DNA of 10,620 nt from an uncultured Bacteroidales bacterium (GTDB taxonomy: Bacteria > Bacteroidota > Bacteroidia > Bacteroidales > Tenuifilaceae): positions 1 to 10,620 of the forward strand of contig CALGIR010000198.1 of NCBI GenBank assembly GCA_937915475.1. The letters are read 5' to 3'. Shown here piece by piece: positions 1-7,551 of this stretch. Each line of letters starts with the position of its first letter. Position 1 is the first letter of the stretch. A model generated the notes under the pieces. The model was not told the origin of the DNA, searched no databases, and was given only the letters and a program-made list of their open reading frames with translations. The position numbers and the translations under genes are program-made.

Positions 1-1
1 C

Positions 2-1243
2 CTTGAAGACTTAAAGGAGGACGACTACTGCCAACTCATTCCAGATCTTGACCACGATACAGTGCAAACTGTTATCACCTCCGTGGAATCAAAAATTGAG
101 AAAGTAACGCAATCGCTCAGTAATCAGGTCTTTTATCACACAAGCCCTCATCATGACGATATTCTGCTCGGTCTACTACCCCACATCCATAGGCTCTCAC
201 GTAACGAAACTAACCAGTCTCATTTTGCCATAATGACTTCGGGATTCACGGCTGTAACAAACAACTTTCTGATATCGTTGATTAAGGATACCATTTCTTT
301 TTTAGAGCAAGACCTTATTCAAATGGTAGAGTACCCCGACTTTTTTGAATCTGGATACAGGTATAAGCGCGACAAGGATGTTTACCACTACCTTATCAAG
401 GTAGCCTCGGGCCATCCCGAAGAACGGCAAAGAGCATTTTCCCACAGGCTGGTTCGAGACATCATAGAATTTTGGGAAGTGAAGAACAAGGAACAACTTC
501 GGAACCAACTTCAAAAAATCCTATCCATTACCCGAAATAGGTACGATGGCGAGGAGGATCATCCCAAAATTCAAATGCTTAAGGGAGCTGTCCGCGAGTT
601 TGAAGACGAGTTGGTTTGGGCCTGCTTTGGAATGAGATCAGAAGATATCCACCACTTGCGTTTAGGTTTTTATAATAGTGACTCATTTACCGAAAAGATA
701 AAACAGGAATCTGATGTAGAGTCAGTTATTCAGCAGTTTCGAACTATCCAGCCCACAGTGGTTAGTTTAGCCTTTGACCCCGAGGGGAACGGCCCTGGTA
801 CGCACTATAAGGCATTGCAAACTATTGCCGAAGCACTTAGAGAGTGGGGGAAAAGCACAGACCTAAAAGACCTAAAAATTTGGGGTTACCGCAATGTTTG
901 GCACAGATTTCACCCCTCAGAGGCAAGTCACATCGTTCCCGTATCGCTTAATGCCATGAGTATTATGGATAGCACCTATACCAACTCTTACCGAAGCCAG
1001 GTTGACGCATCGTTCCCCAGTTACATGCTCGATGGTAAGTTCAGCGACCTATCTATGCAAATATGGGTTGAACAACTACAGGCAATCCAACTGTTACTAG
1101 GTAAACCATTCTTCTACCAAAATGAGAGCCCCAGGTTACGAACAACACACGGTTTGCTTTACTTCAAGGAAATGACTGTAAACGATTTTCTGGAACACGC
1201 TCGCGAGTTAGAAAAATCTATGGAAGGTTCAATATCAATTTAA
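2..1243 (+). CDS. C-terminal part of glucosamine-6-phosphate deaminase-like protein: PIG-L-type deacetylase domain (5' partial)
   Basis: The frame is open to the left edge, so the GTG at 62 is not a real start; 413 codons are visible. The segment SPHHDDI (H codons at 149 and 152, D codons at 155 and 158) matches the HPDD metal-binding motif of PIG-L/LmbE deacetylases. A later GPGTHYKA (about 788-811) fits the third, histidine zinc ligand of that fold. Further on GYRNVWHRF is characteristic. From memory of the family, Bacteroides carries proteins of about 660 residues annotated as glucosamine-6-phosphate deaminase-like, in which a NagB-like N-terminal domain is followed by a domain of this type; the visible length fits that C-terminal part. 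The NagB-like half is outside the window, so the fusion is inferred. Deacetylation of an N-acetyl amino sugar is plausible but unproven. The symporter gene starts 13 bases after the stop, suggesting one operon. Confidence 0.8.
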   Translation, partial: LEDLKEDDYCQLIPDLDHDTVQTVITSVESKIEKVTQSLSNQVFYHTSPHHDDILLGLLPHIHRLSRNETNQSHFAIMTSGFTAVTNNFLISLIKDTISFLEQDLIQMVEYPDFFESGYRYKRDKDVYHYLIKVASGHPEERQRAFSHRLVRDIIEFWEVKNKEQLRNQLQKILSITRNRYDGEEDHPKIQMLKGAVREFEDELVWACFGMRSEDIHHLRLGFYNSDSFTEKIKQESDVESVIQQFRTIQPTVVSLAFDPEGNGPGTHYKALQTIAEALREWGKSTDLKDLKIWGYRNVWHRFHPSEASHIVPVSLNAMSIMDSTYTNSYRSQVDASFPSYMLDGKFSDLSMQIWVEQLQAIQLLLGKPFFYQNESPRLRTTHGLLYFKEMTVNDFLEHARELEKSMEGSISI

Positions 1244-1256
1244 AGTTTTAAACAGT

Positions 1257-3074
1257 ATGGTTATTTCAGGTATCGATTGGGCAATAATTATATCCTACAT
1301 GGCTGTAAGCATTGGCATTAGCATGTATCTAGCCAAAAGGGCAGGACAAAGCACAGACGATTTTTTCCTCAGCGGCCGCAATTTACCCTGGTACATAGCA
1401 GGAACTAGTATGGTGGCCACCACTTTTGCCGCCGATACACCGTTGGCTGTAACCGAACTTGTTGCACAACAAGGGATTGCTGGCAACTGGCTGTGGTGGA
1501 ATATGCTACTGGGAGGCATGCTAACCGTGTTTTTCTTTTCGCGTCTTTGGAGAAGAGCCGATATTCTAACCGATGCAGAATTTGTGTCCATTCGATACTC
1601 AGGAAAAGAGGCGTCATTCCTACGCGGATTCCGTGCAGTGTACATTGGCATAATAATGAACGTAGTTGTAATTGCCTGGGTAAACCTTGCCATGGTGAAA
1701 ATTTTTCAGGTGATATTTCCAGACTTTACTTTCCTTGGCATTGAATCGTTCAGCATATTAGGCATTGAGTTCTCATCGCACCTTCTGCTGGTTGGTGCGC
1801 TACTAGTGTTCGTTGCAGTTTACTCCTCCATGTCGGGACTTATGGGTGTTTCTATAACCGATTCCATTCAGTTTGTGATTGCCATGACAGGGAGCGTAGT
1901 TCTGGCCATTGTTGCTATTAAGCAGGTGGGCGGAATATCGGGTCTTAAGGAAAGTTTGAGCCCAAGCAAATGGGTATTCGATTTTCTTCCAGTAATAAAT
2001 AGCGAACCTCAAACAGGGGTTCAGGGAACGGGAGTTCTCAAGATGACAGTAACAGCCCTTGTGGCTTACCTTGGCGTGCAATGGTGGGCAAGTTGGTATC
2101 CGGGCGCTGAACCGGGCGGAGGAGGCTACGTGGCACAGCGAATGATGTCAGCCAAAGACGAGAAGCACTCCCTGCTGGCAACCCTTTGGTTTCAATTGGC
2201 ACACTACGCCCTTCGACCATGGCCATGGATAATTGTGGCACTTGCAGCTCTGGTGCTCTACCCTAACGAAGCCGACAAAGGGGCAACATATGTTATGGTT
2301 ATCCGCGACTTCCTTCCGGCTGGTCTTATTGGCCTCTTATTGGCAGCCTTCTTTGCTGCCTTCATGTCAACCATTGCATCGCAAACCGTTTGGGGAACAT
2401 CGTACATCGTGAACGACCTTTTCAAGCCTTTCATTAAACCAAAGGCAACCGAAAAGTACTACATCAAGGTTTCGCGCATCACCACATTTGTACTCATCTT
2501 CTTTTCGCTTATCGTAACAACTCAGTTCAGCCGAATAAGCGATGGGTGGAAGTTTGTGATTGCCATGAGCACGGGTATCGGACTGGTACTAATACTCCGC
2601 TGGTTCTGGTGGCGTATAAATGCCTGGTCGGAGATTTCGGCCATGGTTGCCCCCTACCTCATCTTCCCCGTTCTGAAATGGGGCTTTGGCCTCGACCCCA
2701 TCTCGGCCGATTTTGAATTGTGCCTCATCATTATTGTATTGTGGTCAACCGCTGTTTGGCTAACCGTTACTCTGCTCACCAAACCTAGTTCTGATGAAAA
2801 ACTAAAGCAATTCTACACAAAAATTCACCCTGGCGGATGGGGCTGGAAAAAATTCACCAAACTTTACCCTGAAGTGAAACAGGATTCTGGATACGGATAC
2901 CTTTTCCTTAACTGGATTTTAGGTTGCATCATGGTTCTCTTCTTCCTGTTTGGCTTTGGTAAGATACTTTTCCAAGAATACCTGCAAGGAGCCATTTTAA
3001 TAGTTCTTGCCCTAGCTGCTGGATATGGGATTGTATTCGTAATGAACAAGATTGGCTGGAAGAATATAAAGTAG
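1257..3074 (+). CDS. Sodium:solute symporter family (SSS) transporter
   Basis: This 605-residue, strongly hydrophobic protein has the features of the Na+:solute symporter family (SLC5/SSF, LeuT-type fold). The N-terminal helix (about 7-25) is followed by DDFFLSGRNLPWY (34-46), a family hallmark, and TTFAADTPLAV (55-65). FFAAFMSTIASQ (365-376) resembles the segment that supplies the Na2 sodium site (S371/T372). I estimate 13-15 membrane helices, with a polar loop around 511-545 before two last helices. It would sit in the inner membrane and couple solute uptake to sodium entry. The solute cannot be read from the sequence. Its position 13 bases after the deaminase/deacetylase-like gene suggests a sugar, amino sugar or similar compound. 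The ATG at 1257 is the natural start because the first helix begins directly after it. Confidence 0.93.
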   Translation: MVISGIDWAIIISYMAVSIGISMYLAKRAGQSTDDFFLSGRNLPWYIAGTSMVATTFAADTPLAVTELVAQQGIAGNWLWWNMLLGGMLTVFFFSRLWRRADILTDAEFVSIRYSGKEASFLRGFRAVYIGIIMNVVVIAWVNLAMVKIFQVIFPDFTFLGIESFSILGIEFSSHLLLVGALLVFVAVYSSMSGLMGVSITDSIQFVIAMTGSVVLAIVAIKQVGGISGLKESLSPSKWVFDFLPVINSEPQTGVQGTGVLKMTVTALVAYLGVQWWASWYPGAEPGGGGYVAQRMMSAKDEKHSLLATLWFQLAHYALRPWPWIIVALAALVLYPNEADKGATYVMVIRDFLPAGLIGLLLAAFFAAFMSTIASQTVWGTSYIVNDLFKPFIKPKATEKYYIKVSRITTFVLIFFSLIVTTQFSRISDGWKFVIAMSTGIGLVLILRWFWWRINAWSEISAMVAPYLIFPVLKWGFGLDPISADFELCLIIIVLWSTAVWLTVTLLTKPSSDEKLKQFYTKIHPGGWGWKKFTKLYPEVKQDSGYGYLFLNWILGCIMVLFFLFGFGKILFQEYLQGAILIVLALAAGYGIVFVMNKIGWKNIK

Positions 3075-3439
3075 GCGTTATCTACTTAATCAAAGCCAGT
3101 TGTTTAGGCTAAAACTAATGGGGTTGCCCAATTCTAACTAATATCAACTGTCGCTGAGCTGTGGAACCAACATCGGCTTTAAAATTCCTGAACGCTGTTT
3201 GGAAGTTTCGCAAACCAAATGTTCATGGGCTATATCGCTCACTTGGACTTAACCACAAAGCGGCATGGTTAAAGTAAGAACCTTAAACTCAATAGTAGCC
3301 AAGAAGGTTGTTTTAAAGATTGGTAATGAGGAATTACGAGCCATTACTGAGAATAGATTCACTAAAGTATTTAACGAACACCCATATCGGAATCAGGTTA
3401 CAATAGATTTATCCAGAATTACAACGAATGCCTTTACAC
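3075..3439. other. Intergenic region with no recognised element
   Basis: Between the symporter stop and the hydrolase promoter I find no clear terminator, RNA gene or recognisable protein. The first 190 bases have stops in all frames on the plus strand. A short inverted repeat AACCA/TGGTT occurs at 3251-3255 and 3266-3270. A 72-codon reading frame begins at 3265 and is listed separately as doubtful. The stretch could be decayed sequence or an untranslated region; I see nothing that decides it. Confidence 0.5.
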
Positions 3440-3483
3440 TTGACCTTTCATTTTTTATTGATAAATTTACCTGTATAATTTAA
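3265..3483 (+). CDS. Doubtful 72-residue hypothetical protein
   Basis: The frame runs from an ATG at 3265 (just after an in-frame stop at 3250-3252) to a TAA at 3481-3483. I do not recognise the product. The segment VTIDLSRITTNAF (46-58) is faintly like STAS-type beta strands, but this is too weak for a call. Against it: there is no ribosome binding site, no membrane or signal segment, and the last 15 codons coincide with a strong promoter-like sequence (3440-3469) that serves the next gene, which accounts for the AT-rich ending. For it: the codon use is not obviously random and the stop lies only 7 bases before the hydrolase ATG. It may be a real small gene, a remnant, or chance. Confidence 0.25.
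   Translation: MVKVRTLNSIVAKKVVLKIGNEELRAITENRFTKVFNEHPYRNQVTIDLSRITTNAFTLDLSFFIDKFTCII
3440..3469 (+). promoter_or_regulatory. Bacteroidetes-type promoter for the alpha/beta hydrolase
   Basis: TTG at 3440-3442 is followed after exactly 19 bases by TAAATTTA at 3462-3469, which differs from the Bacteroidetes -7 consensus TAnnTTTG only in the last base. Transcription would start near 3475, giving a leader of about 15 bases before the ATG at 3491. Confidence 0.6.
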
Positions 3484-3490
3484 AGTTAAA

Positions 3491-4324
3491 ATGAAAATAA
3501 AAGAAATTACCCTTTCGTTAAAATCGGGCAAAAAAATTTATGCGTGGTACGCCTTGCCCACAAGCCCGCCCAAGGCATTTGTCTGCCTTTGCCACGGTTG
3601 GGGTGAGCATTCCCTAAGATACAAGGATTGGGGACAACGGTTTATCAACCAAGGCTATGCTTTCATTGCATGGGACCATATCGGCCATGGGCAGTCTGAA
3701 GGAAAACGAGGCCATATAAAAAACTATAACGTATTTATGGAGGAGGTAAACGTTATCATCAATAAGGTAACCCAAATATACCCATCAGTACCCGTTGTTT
3801 TATATGGCCATAGCATGGGTGGCAATATTGCCATAAACTTTGGCCTTAGGGAGAGCAATCCTTTTAGATTGCTAATTGCAACAGCCCCATGGCTTACGTT
3901 GACTAAAAGAAACCCGCCAATGCTAGATTTAGCCGTTAAAGTTCTGAATAGACTTGCACCATCAATACAGTTTAAAGCCCCACTCGACTCAAAAGGTATC
4001 TGCCAGGTTGCCGAGGTGGTTGACGGTTACAAAAAAGACCCGCTAAACCATGGTAAAATTACCCCTAGACTAGTTTCTGTAATTGATGAGGCAGGCGAAT
4101 ATGCATTGGCCAATATCGATAAGTTGAACAAACCCTTCCTGCTAATCCACGGCGATACCGACCCTGTTGCATCATTCGCCGCATCATCTGAACTGTACGC
4201 TAAAGCAAAAACGTGCAGCTTTATCCCCTTTAAGGATACATACCATGAGGTACACAACGAGCCAATAAAAGATGATTTATTCAATATTATAAACGAGTGG
4301 CTTAGCGGGAACTTAAGCGAATAG
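3491..4324 (+). CDS. Alpha/beta hydrolase, monoacylglycerol lipase / lysophospholipase-like
   Basis: The 277-residue protein is a full-length member of the serine aminopeptidase S33/monoglyceride-lipase (PldB-like) hydrolases. LCHGWGEHSLRY (33-44) forms the oxyanion region, and WDHIGHGQSEGKRG (61-74) is typical of monoglyceride lipases. The nucleophile elbow GHSMGG places the serine at 108. HGDTDPVA (220-227) supplies the acid, probably D224, and YHEVHNE (251-257) supplies H252, so the triad is complete. There is no signal peptide, so it probably acts in the cytoplasm on glycerides, lysophospholipids or other small esters; the substrate is inferred from the family only. It has its own promoter at 3440-3469. 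The T9SS gene starts 27 bases after the stop, but that gene differs in composition and may be independent. Confidence 0.92.
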   Translation: MKIKEITLSLKSGKKIYAWYALPTSPPKAFVCLCHGWGEHSLRYKDWGQRFINQGYAFIAWDHIGHGQSEGKRGHIKNYNVFMEEVNVIINKVTQIYPSVPVVLYGHSMGGNIAINFGLRESNPFRLLIATAPWLTLTKRNPPMLDLAVKVLNRLAPSIQFKAPLDSKGICQVAEVVDGYKKDPLNHGKITPRLVSVIDEAGEYALANIDKLNKPFLLIHGDTDPVASFAASSELYAKAKTCSFIPFKDTYHEVHNEPIKDDLFNIINEWLSGNLSE

Positions 4325-4351
4325 TTTACCTAATAACCTAAACCAACAATC

Positions 4352-5269
4352 ATGAAAAACATCACCCTTATTTTAGGATTGACTTTACTCATCAATTTAA
4401 GTTTAAAAAGTCAAAATTATGTTCCATTTCCAACTAAAAATGTTAATTGGAATGTTTTTTATGCAGGTACTTGCGACGAGGCTCCTCCTGACACAGTTGT
4501 GATTCGGTATACAATTCATGGAGATACCACAATTAATGAAACTCAATATTCAAAACTTTGCATTGAAAGTGGAGATACAATTAGCCCAACAATCCTAGCA
4601 GTTGGAGGATTAAGAGAAGTTGATAAAAAGATATATTATATTGGCCAAACTATTGTTGGGCACGGATATGATGAGGAAAACTTACTTTACGATTTTACTG
4701 CACAAATTGGGGATACGATAAAACACCAATCTTTTGATGGGTTTTATTCGGTTGTGTTAGACATTGATTCCTTTTTGATTGGAGAAAACTATAGAAAAAG
4801 ATTTAAGGTTGACAATCATTGGTTTTATCAAAACCCCGATTACATAATTGAAGGGATAGGAAGTGTTGAAAATGGGTTATTAGGACATATTTCAGCCATC
4901 CCCACTTGCGGTACTCACTATTGGGAGCATATTTGTTTTAGGCAGAACGGAATTGTTGAATATCTCAACCCTTCATTCGATGAATGTTTCCCAAGTTATT
5001 ATTGGACGGGGATAGAGTATGCTGACTACGTTGCTGACCTTGAGATGTATCCCAATCCATTTAACAATGAAATACAAATAAACAATAAGCACAACAACAA
5101 AGATTTAGTTTTCAAACTGATTGATATTAATGGGAGAGCTTTGATTGAAAAAAATATTAGCAGAGAAAAAACTACTGTCAACCTGAATGTGAATTCGGGA
5201 TTTTATAATGCTATAATTCTTGACAGGAATGGGAAGGTGTTGATTTCAAGAAAACTAGTGAGACAGTAA
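4352..5269 (+). CDS. Secreted protein with type IX secretion (Por) C-terminal sorting domain
   Basis: The 305-residue protein begins with a Sec-type signal peptide: MKNITLILGL and a hydrophobic core to about residue 18, with likely cleavage near S20-Q21. The last 75 residues form a type A T9SS sorting domain. YPNPFNNEIQI (233-243) is the hallmark start, DINGRAL (258-264) the middle, and VNSGFYNAIIL (280-290) with KVLISRKLV the end. Such proteins cross the inner membrane by Sec and the outer membrane by the Por machinery, and are then released or attached to the surface. The cargo part (about 21-228) contains five cysteines (41, 70, 186, 195, 212) and beta-rich, aspartate-rich sequence. I recognise no enzyme motif in it, so its function is unknown. 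Composition is more AT-rich than in the hydrolase upstream. Confidence 0.88.
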   Translation: MKNITLILGLTLLINLSLKSQNYVPFPTKNVNWNVFYAGTCDEAPPDTVVIRYTIHGDTTINETQYSKLCIESGDTISPTILAVGGLREVDKKIYYIGQTIVGHGYDEENLLYDFTAQIGDTIKHQSFDGFYSVVLDIDSFLIGENYRKRFKVDNHWFYQNPDYIIEGIGSVENGLLGHISAIPTCGTHYWEHICFRQNGIVEYLNPSFDECFPSYYWTGIEYADYVADLEMYPNPFNNEIQINNKHNNKDLVFKLIDINGRALIEKNISREKTTVNLNVNSGFYNAIILDRNGKVLISRKLVRQ

Positions 5270-5350
5270 ACTACTGGCAACGTATTTATTATAACACAAA
5301 ACAGTTTTGGGTAATGCAACCGAAAATCACCTAAATTAAAACGCAGAATT

Positions 5351-5920
5351 ATGTACTTGTTTTTTGACACAGAAACAACAGGATTACCGAGGAATTGGAA
5401 GGCTCCTGTAACTGATTTGGATAATTGGCCTAGGATGATTCAAATTGCATGGGTTTTATGCGATAAGGATGGAAATAGGATTGAATCCAATGGTTATATT
5501 ATTAAACCAGAAAACTTTGAGATTCCAACAGACGCATCAAAAGTGCATGGAATTACAACCGAACGGGCAATTAATGAGGGTGAAGACCTTGAAACAATCC
5601 TGAAAAAGTTTAATGCATTGGTTGAGCGTTCTGAGCTTATTGTTGCTCACAACATCAGCTTCGATGAAAAAATATTAGGTACAGAACTGTTAAGGAAGAG
5701 AATTCAAAGCAACTTTAATAAAAAAAGAAAACTTTGCACTATGCAATCATCAACAAATTACTGTAAAATATCAGGCCCCTACGGATATAAATGGCCCAAA
5801 TTATCGGAGTTACACATTAAACTATTTGGAGAAGATTTTGATGGTGCACATGATGCCTCTGCGGATGTTAATGCTACGGAAAAATGCTTTTGGGAAATGA
5901 GGAAAATAGGATTGATTTAA
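5351..5920 (+). CDS. DEDDh 3'-5' exonuclease, DNA polymerase III epsilon-like
   Basis: All three exonuclease motifs of the DnaQ/RNase T superfamily are present in 189 residues. ExoI is FDTETTGLP (5-13) with D6 and E8. ExoII is AHNISFDEKILG (99-110) with D105. ExoIIIh is HDASADVNAT (167-176) with H167 and D172. VHGIT (65-69) is also typical of the epsilon-type branch. The protein is a stand-alone exonuclease domain, shorter than E. coli epsilon (about 243 residues), with no polymerase-binding tail that I can see. It would remove nucleotides from 3' ends of DNA, in proofreading, repair or nucleic acid turnover; which of these cannot be told. Bacteroidetes genomes often carry several such copies. 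The insert PRNWKAPVTDLDNWPRM (13-29) after ExoI is a recurring feature of related proteins as I remember them. No clear promoter was seen upstream. Confidence 0.92.
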   Translation: MYLFFDTETTGLPRNWKAPVTDLDNWPRMIQIAWVLCDKDGNRIESNGYIIKPENFEIPTDASKVHGITTERAINEGEDLETILKKFNALVERSELIVAHNISFDEKILGTELLRKRIQSNFNKKRKLCTMQSSTNYCKISGPYGYKWPKLSELHIKLFGEDFDGAHDASADVNATEKCFWEMRKIGLI

Positions 5921-5947
5921 ACTACACCTGCCACAATTGAAGTATAT

Positions 5948-6433
5948 ATGGAAATAATCGTTAAAAGACCCAAAAGCAAAACCTACGACGAAAGTAAATA
6001 CAGAATATATATTGACGGGCAAAAGGTTGCCACGCTGCAAGAGAACCAATTGCAGGAAATTGAGGTTAATGGCAGCTCAATTACCATAGAGGCCAAGTTT
6101 AATTGGGTAGGGAGCAAAAAGTTAAACCTAAAAGTAAGTAATGGCGATATAATAGAGTTCTTACCAAATACGCTATTTAGCAAAATGGGTGTTTTCTTGC
6201 CAGCACCATTTGCCATTCTATTTGTACTTGCCATGAACCTTGAAGTTCCGTGGCTAAAGTGGACTTTTGCCACATTACTGGTAATTGATTTTTTGCTAAT
6301 TTTGTACATCCTGGTAATTGCTCGACGGAAATGGATATCTGTTAATCATATTAACCCGCATTATTCATCAAATTTGTTAAAGATGAATGCAAATGCGGGT
6401 TACCCCGACTTAGCTGAGCCCAATTTTGGGTAA
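5948..6433 (+). CDS. Hypothetical two-helix membrane protein
   Basis: I do not recognise a named family. The 161-residue protein has a soluble N-terminal part (1-72), apparently all beta: SKYRIYIDGQKVATL, then NGSSITIEAKFNWVGS and LKVSNGDIIEF, an alternating pattern like small carbohydrate-binding or PEGA-like sandwiches. Two membrane segments follow, at about 80-97 and 104-126, and then a basic ARRKW motif (125-129). By the positive-inside rule that end should be cytoplasmic, so both ends would face the cytoplasm. The last 30 residues are polar and may be unstructured. The gene starts 27 bases after the exonuclease stop and could be co-transcribed with it. The stop codon (6431-6433) lies inside the loop of a 9-base-pair hairpin. 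Confidence 0.72.
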   Translation: MEIIVKRPKSKTYDESKYRIYIDGQKVATLQENQLQEIEVNGSSITIEAKFNWVGSKKLNLKVSNGDIIEFLPNTLFSKMGVFLPAPFAILFVLAMNLEVPWLKWTFATLLVIDFLLILYILVIARRKWISVNHINPHYSSNLLKMNANAGYPDLAEPNFG

Positions 6434-6442
6434 CAAAATTGG
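6420..6442 (+). other. 9-bp hairpin enclosing the stop codon of the membrane protein gene
   Basis: CCAATTTTG (6420-6428) and CAAAATTGG (6434-6442) are perfect reverse complements with a GGTAA loop that contains the stop codon TAA (6431-6433). It may end or stabilise the transcript. A run of T does not follow on the plus strand, so it is not a textbook terminator. Confidence 0.6.
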
Positions 6443-6457
6443 TTGTGAAACTTAGTC

Positions 6458-6493
6458 GCTGTCGGAGACAGCAATTATTCGAATGAATAATTG
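6458..6493. repeat. Two adjacent perfect hairpins (tandem stem-loops)
   Basis: GCTGTC-GGA-GACAGC (6458-6472) is directly followed by AATTATTC-GAAT-GAATAATT (6473-6492). Both stems are perfect, of 6 and 8 base pairs, and the second can extend by one pair (6472/6493) at the cost of the first. A further copy-like CAATAATTG follows at 6502-6510. The layout resembles repetitive-extragenic-type elements or an RNA structural signal. Copy number in the genome is unknown. Confidence 0.55.
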
Positions 6494-6522
6494 GGGTTAA
6501 GCAATAATTGTTTTACAAAACC

Positions 6523-6530
6523 TATATTTG
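6523..6530 (+). promoter_or_regulatory. Putative -7 box for the GSCFA gene
   Basis: TATATTTG matches the Bacteroidetes -7 consensus TAnnTTTG exactly and would place the transcript start near 6536, about 20 bases before the ATG at 6556. No TTG occurs at the ideal 19-base distance (the nearest candidates are TTA at 6497 and TTG at 6508), so the upstream element is weak. The leader TTAATTAAGATAAATA is the A/T-rich type favoured for translation in this phylum. Confidence 0.45.
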
Positions 6531-6555
6531 AGCGGAACTTTAATTAAGATAAATA

Positions 6556-7551
6556 ATGGATAGTGTTTTCCGAACCGTTGTTAACGTAAAGCCATACTCC
6601 TTTAGCATCGATTATGGCACAGCCACAATGTTACTGGGCTCATGCTTTACCGAGAATATTGGTAAAACAATGGTCAACCGAAAACTCCCTGCATTGGTTA
6701 ACCCCTTTGGGGTTATTTATAATCCCATCTCTGTAAACCTTGTGCTTAAGCGTATTATTCAGGGAAAGCCCTATGGCAACGATGAGCTTACGCATTATAA
6801 CAACCAGTGGATTAGCCTAAACCATCACACCAGTTTCTCAAAACCTAACCAAGCCGAGTGCCTTGAGGAAATCAATCTTTCGTTGAGCAATGCCCATAAT
6901 TTTTGGCAAAAAACCCAACGGCTTATTATTACCTTTGGAACTGCACGGGTCTTTTATCTTGCTAAAACTGGCAAACCAGTTGCCAACTGCCATAAAATAC
7001 CTGCTAAGGAGTTTACCCGTAAACTACTATCTACTGAAGAGATTGTTGACGTTTGGAAATCGGAGTTTGAGGAGATTTTGAGGGAGAAGCCCAATCTGAA
7101 AGTAATCCTCACGGTAAGCCCAGTAAGGCACTGGAAAGATGGCTCCGAGGGCAATCAGCTTAGCAAAGCCACGCTAATTCTGGCCATCAACAGACTAATT
7201 GAAATATTTCCAAACAACCTAGTTTACTTCCCTACCTACGAAATTGTGATGGACGACCTGCGCGATTATCGCTTTTATAATGATGATATGCTCCACCCCT
7301 CGCCATTGGCAGTTGAATATATTTGGGAAAAGTTTAAAGATTCGCTTATTCCGCAACCAGCACAACAGCTAATGGGCGAAGTTGAAAAGATTTATCAAGC
7401 AGTTAACCACAAACCATTTAGTACTAAAACCAAAGAGTTTAAGCAATTTATTAAAAATACCCTTCTAAAGATTGAAGCAATAGCCCAACGTAACCCAAAC
7501 ATCAATTTTACCCATGAGGTTGATTTACTAAACAGTTATCTTTGCACTTAA
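6556..7551 (+). CDS. GSCFA family protein (SGNH-hydrolase-like)
   Basis: The N-terminal motif LGSCFTENIG (27-36) is the variant of the GSCFA signature that names Pfam family PF08885. It is followed by NPFGVIYNP (49-57), also strongly conserved. ITFGTARVFY (125-134), TVSPVRHWKDG (186-196) and DDMLHPSPLAVEYIW (243-257) complete the pattern. The arrangement (G-S near the N terminus, a central GT segment, and D244-x-x-H247 near the end) is that of SGNH/GDSL-type esterases, with S29 as candidate nucleophile; this reading is inference. The 331-residue length is normal. No signal peptide is visible, so a cytoplasmic protein is expected. The substrate is unknown to me; related proteins are sometimes linked to cell-surface polysaccharides. 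The ZIP transporter begins 31 bases downstream. Confidence 0.9.
   Translation: MDSVFRTVVNVKPYSFSIDYGTATMLLGSCFTENIGKTMVNRKLPALVNPFGVIYNPISVNLVLKRIIQGKPYGNDELTHYNNQWISLNHHTSFSKPNQAECLEEINLSLSNAHNFWQKTQRLIITFGTARVFYLAKTGKPVANCHKIPAKEFTRKLLSTEEIVDVWKSEFEEILREKPNLKVILTVSPVRHWKDGSEGNQLSKATLILAINRLIEIFPNNLVYFPTYEIVMDDLRDYRFYNDDMLHPSPLAVEYIWEKFKDSLIPQPAQQLMGEVEKIYQAVNHKPFSTKTKEFKQFIKNTLLKIEAIAQRNPNINFTHEVDLLNSYLCT

Noticed and set aside
62..64. GTG at 62 as the start of the first gene
   Set aside because: The same frame is open to the left edge with sensible coding sequence (20 further codons), so the gene begins outside the window.
1295..1693. Minus-strand reading frame of 132 codons inside the symporter gene
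   Set aside because: It is the antisense shadow of a clear SSS transporter and has no recognisable product.
3200..3285. Possible transposase remnant (a frame reading LGLNHKAAW near 3244-3270)
   Set aside because: The resemblance to helix-turn-helix pieces of IS1595-type transposases covers only a few residues, ends at a stop, and no inverted repeats or other transposase segments are nearby.
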